DNA from: Candidatus Reidiella endopervernicosa
Lineage (GTDB): Bacteria; Pseudomonadota; Gammaproteobacteria; GCF-013343005
Reading direction: 5' to 3'
Assembly: GCF_013343005.1 (NCBI RefSeq)
Contig: NZ_CP054491.1
Coordinates: forward strand, 2,338,501 to 2,402,500
DNA length: 64,000 bases
A model generated the notes under the pieces. The model did not search any database, was not told where the DNA came from, and saw nothing but the letters and a program-made list of their open reading frames with translations. The position numbers and the translations under genes were made by a program. Positions 37,234-49,400 of the stretch are shown piece by piece. Numbering within the stretch: position 1 is the first letter of the stretch; each line of letters opens with the position of its first letter.

Positions 37234-37713
37234 CTATCCAGCCGCTGGCTGACCAATCACACTCTCAAGATCGAAAAGATGTCCCTGCTCGATACAGTAG
37301 AGCAACCACTTCTCCAGAAAGACGTTGATCTCCCACTTCCACTCCAGAACCGGCAGCTTCACACCGGGACGGGCTATACGGGTAAAGGGCAGCGGTTGTC
37401 GGAAACGGCACGCCTCCACCTCGGCCACCCGTGCATCGTGATAGATGCGAATACGCGCCGCCGGATCGGCAACAGAGCCATCATCAAAGAGATAGGTCAG
37501 GGTCAGAATCGTGGTATAGGTCGAGCGATCTTCGATCTGTAGGTGGAGATCGAGATCGTCGCTGCTGGTAGAGATAGCCCGATCGGCAATCTGGGTCAGC
37601 GCTGGAATCAGGTGTTTTAGGCGCCGATAGTTGGCCTCATAGATCGCCATCAGTTGGTTCAATGATCGTTGTGGCTGGCAACGATCCCGGCTCTGGTACT
37701 CTTTTATCAGCAT
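37234..37713 (-). CDS. DUF1249 (YqiB-like) protein
   Basis: A 159-residue cytosolic protein with the DUF1249 pattern: RSLNQLMAIYEANYRRLKHLIP, LHLQIEDRSTYTTILTL, then RIRIYHDARVAEVEAC, and KWEINVFLEKWLLYC near the end. E. coli YqiB belongs here; its role is not established. The ATG at 37713 gives the family's usual length; the frame is open six codons further upstream. The gene is divergent from pgm. Confidence 0.85.
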   Translation of the reverse strand: MLIKEYQSRDRCQPQRSLNQLMAIYEANYRRLKHLIPALTQIADRAISTSSDDLDLHLQIEDRSTYTTILTLTYLFDDGSVADPAARIRIYHDARVAEVEACRFRQPLPFTRIARPGVKLPVLEWKWEINVFLEKWLLYCIEQGHLFDLESVIGQPAAG

Positions 37714-37715
37714 AG

Positions 37716-39485
<1,770 letters not shown>

Positions 39486-39526
39486 TATGAGATTCAACCA
39501 CTAACGGTGACGAGCTGAAATAGCCC

Positions 39527-42500
39527 ATGAACGACTATACCGGCTACCTGAAAAAGAGGATCCTGATTCCTCTATCGATCATCATTTTCATCGTGATGAT
39601 GATTTTCATTGCTGCAACGTTCTGGCACATATTTGAGGGTATTGATAAGGAAACCACTCTGCAGATGCAGGTGGTAGAGACTATCTATCAAGGTGATCTT
39701 GAGGCCGATGCCTCACTGATGAGATCGAGCCTGAATTTAATTGCTAGAGATGAGAGGATCATTGAGGCTTTTTTACAGCGTGACCGAGTTCAACTTCTTA
39801 ATCTCAGCAACACCCTCTACAAACAGTTAAACCAGCAGAGCCAGATCACTCACTTCTACTTCACCACTCCCGACCGGATCAATCTGCTACGCGTACATCA
39901 ACCGACCCGTCATAGCGATCGCATTGAGCGCTTTACCACCCTGGAGGCAGAACGAAGCGGCAAGGTCAGTTACGGACTTGAGTTAGGAATACTCGGTACC
40001 TTCACACTCAGAGTCGTCCACCCCTGGTATCACCAGGGTGAGTTGATCGGTTATGTCGAGCTAGGCAAAGAGATCGATCACATTTTGGGCAAGCTACACG
40101 ATGCCCTGGATGTATCGCTTTACGTTCTCATTGAGAAAGATCATCTCGACAGGCAGCGATGGAAAGAGGGAATGCAGATGCATGGACGTGAAGCATCCTG
40201 GAATGACTACCCCGAACACATCATGGTCTCATCAGCGAAGCTCTATCAATCGCTCCCTAAGCAGCTAGAGGAAAGGCTTCAGAATCCTGGAGAACTACGT
40301 TTTAGAGAACCTGTAAACGTCAGCATTCCTGAGAAGAGATTCAAAGCATCATTCCTGCCGCTTGAAGATGTCACTCAACAGCAGGTAGGTATTCTGCTTG
40401 TACTCAATCCTACAGAACACTGGTTTGAAAGCGGGTGGCGCATTCTCAGCTTCTCTGCAGTTCTAGTACTTAGTGTTGGCGGCATCGTCTTCATTCTCTT
40501 CTATCTGCTAGCTGAGAACACAGAAAACACCCTAACTGCTACTGAACAAAAACTTGAGGATGAGTATGAACGACGCACTGACCTGCAACAGGAACATATC
40601 CTCTCGCTGCAGGAGAGTAACCAACAGCTTGAATCGACTCAGAATCAGCTACAGCAGAGCAACGAGATGCTGGCTGAGGCACAACATATTGCACATATCG
40701 GTAGCTGGAATTGGTCCATTCACGACAACCAAGTCATCTGGTCTGATGAACTCTATGAGATCTTTGGCCTCGAAAAAAGTATCAACACTCTGAGTTATGA
40801 GTATGTGCTGCAGTTAATCCCAAACAGTGAGCGCCGCTATGTTGACGAGGTTATTCAACAGGCCCTGAGAAGTGGCGAACCCTTTCAGATCGAACACACC
40901 ATCATCCATGCTGATGGTTCAACGCGCTTTGTAAGAGACCAGGCACAGCTAAGTTTTGATTCAGATCACCGCCCTATCAGCATGCTTGGAACGCTGCAAG
41001 ATATTACCGAACAGAAACAGTCTGAAGATATCACCATCCAGCTGGCGCACATTTTTGATAATGCGAGCAACCAGATTTACCTGCTCGACATCGAAACACT
41101 AAAAATCCTGCGTACCAATAAAACAGCCACCCAACATCTAGGCTATTCAGAAGCGGAATTCAAACAACTCACCTACTCCGACTTCCTTGAGAGCAAGGAT
41201 GTCGGTGACCTGAAACAGAGTTTCTCAGCCCTAGATAATGACACGCTAAAAGAGCTTCGATTCGAAGCTGATCATCGCAGTAAAGACGGCACGTGCAGAG
41301 CAATGGATATAAGAGTACAGCGCTCGCGACTCGCCATTAAGGATATTTATCTCGTTATTGCCCTTGATATCAGTGAGCGTCATCAGTACCAGAGAGATCT
41401 TCAATACCAGAGTCTGCACGACACTTTGACCAGACTACCCAATCGCGCCCTTTTGCTAGAGCAGTTAAAAAACGAAATTTCGAGATCACGGCGCCTGAAT
41501 AGCTGCCTGCTACTCCTCCATCTCAACATTAATAGCTTTGGCGAGATAAACGACACACTCGGACACGATCAGGGAGACCAGCTACTTGCAATGCTTGCGG
41601 AACGTTTGAAAAACACCATCCGAGAGGGAGACACCATCGCAAGGACCGGTGGCGATGAGTTCGCACTGCTTTTTCCAGAGGCCTTGTTCGACGATAGACA
41701 GACTGTTATTGACCAACTCAACCATGCGCTACTCTCACCTTTTGAAATTGGCGATTTCAGTCTGAACGTTGAGATCACCATCGGCCTTGTCTCATACCCT
41801 GAGCACGGTGACAGCGCCGAGGAGCTTCTACGCCACGCAGGTGTTGCACTCAAGCAAGCCAAATCATTTCGTAGTGGTTACGAGAGTTATCACCCTGAGT
41901 TTGATCAACATAGCGTTCGTCGACTGATGCTCAATAGCGACATGCGTGAGGCTATCGATCGAAAAGAGTTCTCGCTCTATTTTCAGCCCAAGATGCCTAG
42001 CAATCCAGCACACCCCATCAATGCCGAAGCACTGATCCGTTGGCAACACCCCGAACATGGCTTTATCTCACCCGCAGAGTTCATACCACTGGCTGAGCGC
42101 AATGGCTACATACAGAAGATCACTCGCTGGGTACTCGATGAGGCCGCCAGCCATCTGCAACGGTGGAATAAAAACAACTGTTATCTAACCATTTCAGTCA
42201 ATCTCTCAGCACGCAACCTCCAGGAAGCGGGACTGGTTCAACACATCAGGGATCTTTCAGAGCGCTGGAAGATCAGCCCCGAACAGTTGACCTTTGAAGT
42301 GACCGAGACGGCCATGCTGAACGATCCAGACTACATTGCCACGATACTCGATGAGATCAGCAGCATGGGCCATGGCATCTCTATCGATGACTTTGGTACC
42401 GGATATTCTTCACTCTCCTACCTGCAGCGACTTCCTGCCAATGAACTGAAGATCGATACCAGCTTCATACAGCGCATGATCGAAGATGAGGATAGCGCCA

Positions 42501-42694
42501 TAATTGTTCGCTCCACGAGAGAGCTCGCTCACAATCTCGGACTGGCCGTCACCGCTGAAGGGGTAGAGACAGAAGAGATGGTAGAGGCGCTCACCTCTCT
42601 TCACTGCGATCGACTGCAGGGCTACTATTTTAGCAGGCCGCTTCCAGCAGATAATTTCATCACCTGGATGGAACAACATCGGGTGAACGTATAG
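39527..42694 (+). CDS. membrane sensor with PAS-PAS-GGDEF-EAL domains
   Basis: A 1055-residue c-di-GMP enzyme. Membrane segments at about residues 13-32 and 310-335 enclose a periplasmic sensor resembling a dCache domain (LGTFTLRVVHPWYHQGELIGYVELG). A coiled coil (345-390) and two PAS domains (about 390-500 and 505-620) follow. The GGDEF domain has an intact TGGDEFALLF (about 708) and the inhibitory I-site REGD five residues before. The EAL domain has NAEALIRW, FEVTETAM and DDFGTGYSSLSYL. Both activities look possible. A ppsA remnant begins directly after its stop. Confidence 0.92.
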   Translation: MNDYTGYLKKRILIPLSIIIFIVMMIFIAATFWHIFEGIDKETTLQMQVVETIYQGDLEADASLMRSSLNLIARDERIIEAFLQRDRVQLLNLSNTLYKQLNQQSQITHFYFTTPDRINLLRVHQPTRHSDRIERFTTLEAERSGKVSYGLELGILGTFTLRVVHPWYHQGELIGYVELGKEIDHILGKLHDALDVSLYVLIEKDHLDRQRWKEGMQMHGREASWNDYPEHIMVSSAKLYQSLPKQLEERLQNPGELRFREPVNVSIPEKRFKASFLPLEDVTQQQVGILLVLNPTEHWFESGWRILSFSAVLVLSVGGIVFILFYLLAENTENTLTATEQKLEDEYERRTDLQQEHILSLQESNQQLESTQNQLQQSNEMLAEAQHIAHIGSWNWSIHDNQVIWSDELYEIFGLEKSINTLSYEYVLQLIPNSERRYVDEVIQQALRSGEPFQIEHTIIHADGSTRFVRDQAQLSFDSDHRPISMLGTLQDITEQKQSEDITIQLAHIFDNASNQIYLLDIETLKILRTNKTATQHLGYSEAEFKQLTYSDFLESKDVGDLKQSFSALDNDTLKELRFEADHRSKDGTCRAMDIRVQRSRLAIKDIYLVIALDISERHQYQRDLQYQSLHDTLTRLPNRALLLEQLKNEISRSRRLNSCLLLLHLNINSFGEINDTLGHDQGDQLLAMLAERLKNTIREGDTIARTGGDEFALLFPEALFDDRQTVIDQLNHALLSPFEIGDFSLNVEITIGLVSYPEHGDSAEELLRHAGVALKQAKSFRSGYESYHPEFDQHSVRRLMLNSDMREAIDRKEFSLYFQPKMPSNPAHPINAEALIRWQHPEHGFISPAEFIPLAERNGYIQKITRWVLDEAASHLQRWNKNNCYLTISVNLSARNLQEAGLVQHIRDLSERWKISPEQLTFEVTETAMLNDPDYIATILDEISSMGHGISIDDFGTGYSSLSYLQRLPANELKIDTSFIQRMIEDEDSAIIVRSTRELAHNLGLAVTAEGVETEEMVEALTSLHCDRLQGYYFSRPLPADNFITWMEQHRVNV

Positions 42695-42904
42695 CTTAGC
42701 AATACAGACGATGTTGAGACCCTACGGATCTCCGAAGTCAAGATCCATCAGTGGATGATGCGTGGTGAACTGCCCTCTGTGTTGGCCTTTTACTATAGTG
42801 ATGCCCACAAAGGGCTTGAAACGGGGCATGGTGAGAACACCGATGTCACGGTACGCTCCTCAGCCACCGTAGAAGACCCACCCACACCACATTTGTCAGG
42901 TTGA
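42695..42904 (+). pseudogene. ppsA: remnant of phosphoenolpyruvate synthase (ppsA)
   Basis: Read in frame after the preceding stop, this 70-codon stretch gives SNTDDVETLRISEVKIHQWM and then DVTVRSSATVEDPPTPHLSG before a TGA. PpsA has a TDDVEAL...IRQW segment and the hallmark VAVRSSATAEDLP-ASFAG about 60-70 residues later, part of its ATP-binding domain. Everything before and after is absent. The spacing between the two motifs here is shorter than in PpsA, pointing to internal loss. There is no start codon context. It is a decayed fragment, probably left by a deletion. Confidence 0.7.
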
Positions 42905-43221
42905 AGGGGTGTAGCTCAAATTACACGATAAACCAACCTGCACACCACCTGTAAACAGCTCTTTAGCACACTCTTTAACAATCGCGCCATCTCCTACCGT
43001 ATCAATCAATAATTTAACCATATGGATCTCATCCCCCAGACAAATCATGATCGACATACCAGCCATAATAAATTATCTTTAAGAAGTTGGAACACAGCAT
43101 AAGACGCTGTATCCATATAGGTATCATGAAGCGTTTGATATAGGTCATATGCTTGATAGGGCTACCGCTGCAGGATGTTGAAAATGCTCTGATCTCATCA
43201 ACAAACCTGGCGTATACGGTC
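42905..43221. other. intergenic region, no gene found
   Basis: This AT-rich stretch separates the ppsA remnant from the PhnD-like gene. No ORF with recognisable homology, tRNA cloverleaf or strong terminator was seen. A sequence GGGGTGTAGCTCA at 42906 resembles a tRNA 5' end but has no matching acceptor or T-arm. Confidence 0.5.
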
Positions 43222-44094
43222 ATGTACTACATAAAACATTTGACGGCACACCTTTTTGCAATATCCCTACTGCTCACATCAAACACTGTGGTCGCAGATG
43301 CAGAAAATGGATTGACTCTCGGCATACACCCCTACCTACATGCAACCACACTGGTAGAGCGTTTTACCCCACTGACAGAATATCTTTCAAAAACAACCGG
43401 CAAACACATCCATATACGTGTCGGTACCAGTTATCAGGATCATATCGATGCGGTTAACCAAGGTGAGGTCGATTTCGCCTATTTTGGTCCTGCTGGATAT
43501 ATCAAGGCAACCGAACTTAACGAGAACATCGTACCACTCGGCAGGCTGAGCTTTGCAGGCAGGGATACATTTCGAGGTGTAATCACTATCCGCAGAGATA
43601 GTAAGATCACCTCATTAAGCGAGCTCAAAGGGAAAAGTTTTGCATTTGGCGATCCCAACTCAACCCTGAGCAATCTGGTACCGCAAAGATTGCTTAACGA
43701 TGTCGGAATCGATTTAACCGATCTGGACTCCTACTCACATCTTAAAAACCACCACAATGTCGCATTGGCGGTTTTGATGGGGAAATATCACGCCGGTGGC
43801 ATTAAAGAAGAGGTGTTTCGTGAGTACGAGGCTCGAGGGCTTAAAGCACTGAAGTGGACCCCTGACGTTCCCACTCATATTTTTGTTGCTGGTCCAACAA
43901 CAAAAAGAGAGCTTATCGACGAACTGATCCCACTCTTACAAAATCTTCACAAACAATCGGGAGCGGCCTTGATTTTAAACAAAATCAAAAAGGGTGCCAC
44001 CGCGATCATTCCCGCGACAAGCCAGGAGTACGACAAGCTACGTGCTCTTATCTCAGACCGTCCATTGTTAGAGCAAAGAAAAACAGCACCGTGA
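43222..44094 (+). CDS. PhnD-like periplasmic binding protein coupled to GGDEF-EAL gene
   Basis: A 290-residue secreted protein: signal peptide MYYIKHLTAHLFAISLLLT ending near VVA, then LTLGIHPYLHATTLVERFTPL, VGTSYQDHIDAVNQGEVDFAYFGPAGYI and KGKSFAFGDPNSTLSNLVPQ. These match phosphate/phosphonate-type (PhnD, PF12974) binding proteins. No ABC permease or ATPase gene is near. The stop overlaps the GTG start of the following GGDEF-EAL gene, so it probably senses a ligand for that enzyme rather than feeding a transporter. The ATG at 43222 is chosen because it starts the signal peptide; 23 codons upstream are open but lack such features. Confidence 0.85.
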   Translation: MYYIKHLTAHLFAISLLLTSNTVVADAENGLTLGIHPYLHATTLVERFTPLTEYLSKTTGKHIHIRVGTSYQDHIDAVNQGEVDFAYFGPAGYIKATELNENIVPLGRLSFAGRDTFRGVITIRRDSKITSLSELKGKSFAFGDPNSTLSNLVPQRLLNDVGIDLTDLDSYSHLKNHHNVALAVLMGKYHAGGIKEEVFREYEARGLKALKWTPDVPTHIFVAGPTTKRELIDELIPLLQNLHKQSGAALILNKIKKGATAIIPATSQEYDKLRALISDRPLLEQRKTAP

Positions 44095-46358
44095 TTTCAT
44101 TGAAAAAAACAGCTCACAGACAAAGCTGGTTTGGCATCGCTCTGCTATTCACACTATTCCTGGTGGCCGGTAACTTTTTCATATACCAGCAGCAACACGA
44201 CTCACTTTTCAGTAGCTTTGAAAACTCACAACAAAACGTCGTAAAACTACTCACACAGTTGGCACGGGAGTCGTTAATCACCGAGAACTTCGCTCTAATC
44301 GAGTGGTATTTCAACAGCTGGGGGAAAGGACACAGCGAAGTAGTAACACTTACTTTAGTCAATGAGGACGGTTTTGCGCTGAGTACATACAATCGACCTA
44401 CCCCATCAGTGAGAGAGACATTCACCAGTTCTGGATCAATAACGGTTAATCACGACCGATATGACCTGACACTCACTAGCGAACCTATTGTTACCACACA
44501 GCTCCTAAACAGCCTAATCAAACAGTTGGCTCTTATAAGTTCCATCGCAACCATTTTGCTTGGTATAACAACCTGGTTTCTTTTTCACAAATTTTCCATC
44601 ACACCACTACTGCATGAAATAGAGCGTCGCCGTAATGCCGAACATGAAATAGCCAAACAGCACCGGTTATTACAATCTGTAATCAATGGTGTTCATGATG
44701 GGATCATGCTGATTAACACCGATTATGAAGTGGAGCTTATCAATGACTCTGCTGCAGGCACTGAAGACCCCCAATTATTTAACGACCAGCAACAACCTAT
44801 CCACTGCTATGAGATCTCCCATAACCGTGACACACCCTGCGATGGCGACGACCATCCCTGCCCACTTCGGCAGGTAAAACTAACTGGAAAACATGCCACG
44901 ACGCTTCACAACCACCCAGATGAGAGTGGAAATGACCGTTTTTTTGAGTTACTCGCCTCTCCACTCTTTGATGACAACGGCAAACTGACGGGAATCATTG
45001 AATCATCTCGTGAGATGACATCCCATATCCTTTTGCAGCATGAGATTGAAGAAAAGAGTCAGCACCTGGACCACCTGGCCCATCACGACACACTCACATC
45101 ACTACCTAACCGACTACTCTTCCTGGACCGGCTGGAACAGACGTTACTAAAAGCCAGAAGAAACGGTGAACTGTTTGCATTGTTCTTTATCGATCTTGAT
45201 CAGTTCAAACAGATCAATGACAGCGTTGGACACAGCGTTGGTGACAAGGTCCTGATACAGACGGGTAAATGCCTTCAACAGTGCATACGCGCAGATGACA
45301 CCATCGCTCGTCTTGGGGGAGATGAATTCACGATAATTCTCACCTCTGTAAATAGTCCAGATGATGCCGCCTCTGTTGCTCAAAAGGTAATCGAGGCGAT
45401 TAAAGAGCCAATGGATATCGATGGTAACAATTACCATCTAACGGCGAGCATATGAATCAGCATCTATCCACAAGATGCAGACAGTTGCGAAACGCTCATT
45501 CGTAATGCTGATGCCGCGATGTTCAAGGTAAAAGAGAGAGGCCGTAACTCATATCAGTTCTATACGGAAGATCTTACCCATCGAGCCATGCAAAGAATGT
45601 TGTTGGAGAACGGCATTCGAAAGGCCCTGACAGATCAACATTTTGTTGCCTGGTATCAGCCCCAATATGACATTGAAACCAACCAATTAATTGGGATGGA
45701 GGCACTTGCTCGATGGATATCCCCTGATCGGGGCATTATTTCACCACTTGATTTCATTCCTCTCGCGGAAGAGACCGGGCTGATACTGGAGCTAGGTGAA
45801 CAGATACTAGATCAGGTCATGCAGCAGGTGGTCGGCTGGCACGAACAGGGGCTGAATCCAGGTCGGGTTGCCATCAATGTATCGGGAAAACAGCTACTAA
45901 ATGGAAACATAAGCGCTACGGTTAAGCGACTCCTTGAACAAAACCGGTGCAAGGTCGAATGGATCGAGATTGAAGTCACTGAAGGCTTTGTTATGGGTCA
46001 GGGTGAAGGTGCCATTGAACAACTTCAAGAACTACAGGCGCTGGGAGTGCAACTATCTATTGATGATTTTGGTACCGGCTATTCATCGCTTGCATACCTA
46101 AAACAGCTACCCATCTCCAAACTAAAAATTGACAAATCGTTCGTCGATGACCTTCCACACGATCTGGACGACACAGGTATAACACGCGCCGTTATCGCCC
46201 TGGCAAACAGCCTCGGTCTAGATGTTATTGCAGAAGGTGTCGAATCGCGTGAGCAGGCAGATTTCCTTCTACAAGAGGGCTGTCCACTTGCACAGGGTTA
46301 CCTCTACTCGAAGCCCCTACCTGCGGATAAGATTACTACGTTACTGAAAAACGGTTAA
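44091..46358 (+). pseudogene. PAS-GGDEF-EAL protein interrupted by in-frame TGA
   Basis: The frame begins at a GTG (44091) overlapping the previous stop. It has membrane segments near residues 14-32 and 145-165, a PAS-like region (about 200-320), then a GGDEF domain with RADD I-site and LGGDEFTIIL (about 410). At codon 455 a TGA (45453-45455) replaces the glycine expected in SI-G-ISIYP. Without any frame change the sequence continues ISIYPQDADSCETLIRNADAAMF and a complete EAL domain (MEALARW, IEVTEGFV, DDFGTGYSSLAYL) to 46358. A single GGA-to-TGA change explains it. The EAL part could restart at a later codon (for example the ATG at 45519), but the GGDEF domain is cut. A sequencing error is also possible. 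Confidence 0.9.
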
Positions 46359-46484
46359 TAGTTGAATACTGACGCCACAGTACATCCGACAACAACCTAC
46401 TCGGGATCGAACGATACTAATCAACGTAGATTGTAACCATCATCGAAGCTGACAATTTCTATCAAGCCAATTGAAACCACTTAT

Positions 46485-49400
46485 TCAATCAGCATTAAAC
46501 CATCTATCAATCCAGATCTCAGCCTGTTCTGGTTTACCATACAGATAGCCCTGATGAATCACCTCGGAGCGTGCATTGAGGAAGTCGGCCTGCTCCTGCT
46601 TCTCAACACCCTCTGCCACCACCTTCAGACGCATAGACTTGGCCACCAGAAGAATGGTTTCGACCAACGCAGCATCATCAGCACTGTGAGGCGCATCCTG
46701 CACAAACGATTTATCAATTTTCAACTCATTAATAGGAAGCCGCTTCAGATAGGAGAGAGAAGAGTAGCCAGTACCAAAGTCATCGATAGAGAAATTAACA
46801 CCCATTGCAACCAGCTCATCCATCTTCGCCACCACATCGGACAGATCATCGATGAAGAGTCCCTCGGTCACCTCAAGTGTAAGATTCGTCGGATCGGCAC
46901 CACTCTCATTGACGAGACCTTTAAACCAGGGCACAAAGCCCTGCTTACGGAACTGTCGTGGACTCAGGTTAACCGACAACTTAAGCTGGTGCCCCGCCAT
47001 ATCACACCTGGCCATCAGGTGCATCGCCTCGGTAAGCACCCAGCCACCGACATCGACAATCAGATCCGACTCCTCGGCAATGGGGATAAAGACACCCGGT
47101 GGTATCAGGCCACGCTCAGGGTGCTCCCATCTGACCAGTGTCTCCGCAGCTACCAGCACACCATCGGCATCGACCTGCGCCTGAAGAAATATCCTCAATT
47201 CAGCGTTGTTTACTGCATGGTAAAGTTCACGCTCGATCTGATAGTGTCTCTGTACCACCTCATCCATGCCTCTCTCGAAGAAGGCGCACTGATTACCGCC
47301 CGCACGTTTGGCGCGATGCAGTGCACTATCGGCGCGTCGCAAGATATCCCTAGGTTGATCGGAGGCGCTCTCCGGGAAGAGAGTCGCTCCCATACTGACG
47401 GTGATATTGACCGCCTCATCACCGACAAGCAGCGGATCACGAACCACCGCCTGAAGTTTGTCGACCACAGCTATCGCATTACGCTGTTCACTCTCGCGAC
47501 TCTTGTTCAGGTGTGGTAATAGCACGGCGAACTCATCGGCAGATAATCTCGCCAGGGTATCCTCTTTATAGAGGTGCTGTTCGAGCCTTCTTGCCAGTGC
47601 AACTAGCAGGAAATCACCCATATTGTGACCGCGCGCTGTGTTTATATTGGTAAAGCGATCGATATTGAGCAGCACCAGCGTCGCCTTGTTGTTGAGGCGT
47701 TGCGCCGTTGCCAGCTGTTGGGTGACCCGGTCTATCATCAGGGCACGATTGGGCAGTGCCGTCAGCTCATCATAGTAGGCGAGGTAGTGAATCTTCTCGT
47801 CAGCCTTCTTCTTCTCCGAAATATCAGAAAAAGAGACGACGACGCCTGTAATCCGCTCATCCTCAACAATCGGACTACTGGAGTAGGAGACCGGAAAGAA
47901 ATCCCCCCCTCTCTTAATGAACCACTCTTCACCGCTATGAGGCACTCCACTGATGCCAGTTTCACGAATTGGACACTCCTGGGCCGGATAATCATCTCCA
48001 TCTGGATGGTGATGGTGCCAGATCGCGTGTGAAGGCTGACCAATCAGCTCTTCGGCGCTGTAGCCCAACATTTCTGCTGCGGCAGGATTGACGAAGGCGT
48101 GTCGTCCCTCACTGTCGAGCCCGAAGATACCCTCACCTGAAGAATCGAGGATCAGACGATTGTGTTTGGCCAGCGCATTCATCTGCTCTTCGAGCGCCTT
48201 TCTGGCCGATATATCGCGTACCACGGCGAGGACACGTCGTTTATCACCGATATACGAAGCGCGCGTCGAGACCTCTACCCAGAACAGTGAGCCGTCGTTA
48301 TGCCTTGCATGCCACTCGAAGGTCTGTGGTCCCTCCACCACCGTCAACCGCACCTTCTCGTGGGCGTTCTCTTCCGTATAGGGGGGTGTGCCTGAGCTGG
48401 ACGCCTCGGCTGAGAGCCGTAGTGCCTCACTCCGCTCCAGACCATACATCTCCAGCATGCGATTATTGACATCGATGATCTTGCCTGTTGTCGCATCATG
48501 GATAAAGATCGCTTCACTGGTGGCATTAAAGATCTCGTGATAACGCTGCTGCTCCTCTTTGATAAGCACCTCTGCCTCGCGCGTCTCGGTAACATCCTCT
48601 CCCGAACTGAGCAGGCCGATCACCTCGCCCGCCTCGTTGGTCAACTCTGCAGAGTACCAGCTAATCATGCGCTCGCTGCCATCGCGACAGATCACACTAT
48701 TCTCAAAGTGGTCATTCTGTACGACCTCGCCTGCCATTATCTTGAGAAAGATGGGATAGACAAGCTCCATACCATCGGGCTCAGGCAGACAGCAGTCAAA
48801 CCAGTTCCTGCCGATCAACTCCTCCTTCTCGTAACCGAGAAGTTCACGCCCTGCACGATTGATCATGGATATATCGCCCCTATTATCGAGGGCAACCATG
48901 ATCGTCTGCATCGTGTCGAGATAACGCTGTTTTTCATCCCTCTCATCACGCAGTACCGCCTCTGCCTGATGCTGCCGGGTAATATCTCGGCCGATACCCA
49001 AGACACCAACAAGCTCACCTTTTATATTGAATATCGGCGTTTTTATCGTCTCGATTCGCTCACGATGGCCATCGTCTGCAAACACGACCTCCTCTGTGTT
49101 GATTCTCGGTCCGCCATTCCGAATCGCGGCCATATCGTTTTCTCTGAAAAGGTCTGCCAACTCCCGGTTGACGAAGTCGTAGTCGGTCTTGCCGACGACC
49201 TCATGTTCAGGATGGCCGAAAAACTGCTCGAAGCGGTCGTTGCAGAGTAGATAGAAACCGTCTGGGTCCTTCATCCACACCAGGTCAGGAATCGTTTTGA
49301 TGAGTGCTTTGAGAAAACTGCGTTCACTGACCAGACTATCCTTGTCAACCTGTAGCTGACTGGCCATATGGCTCAGATCGTGGGCCAGCTCCTCGAAGTC

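Noticed and set aside
42906-42960. tRNA-like sequence starting GGGGTGTAGCTCA
   Set aside because: No anticodon arm, T-loop or acceptor complement follows, so no tRNA can be folded.
45453-45455. TGA as a selenocysteine codon
   Set aside because: It falls on a structural glycine of the GGDEF fold, not a redox site, and no adjacent SECIS-like hairpin was noticed. Nonsense mutation is simpler.
46554-47519. 321-codon plus-strand ORF opposite the EAL domain
   Set aside because: It is the complement of conserved GGDEF-EAL coding sequence; a shadow.
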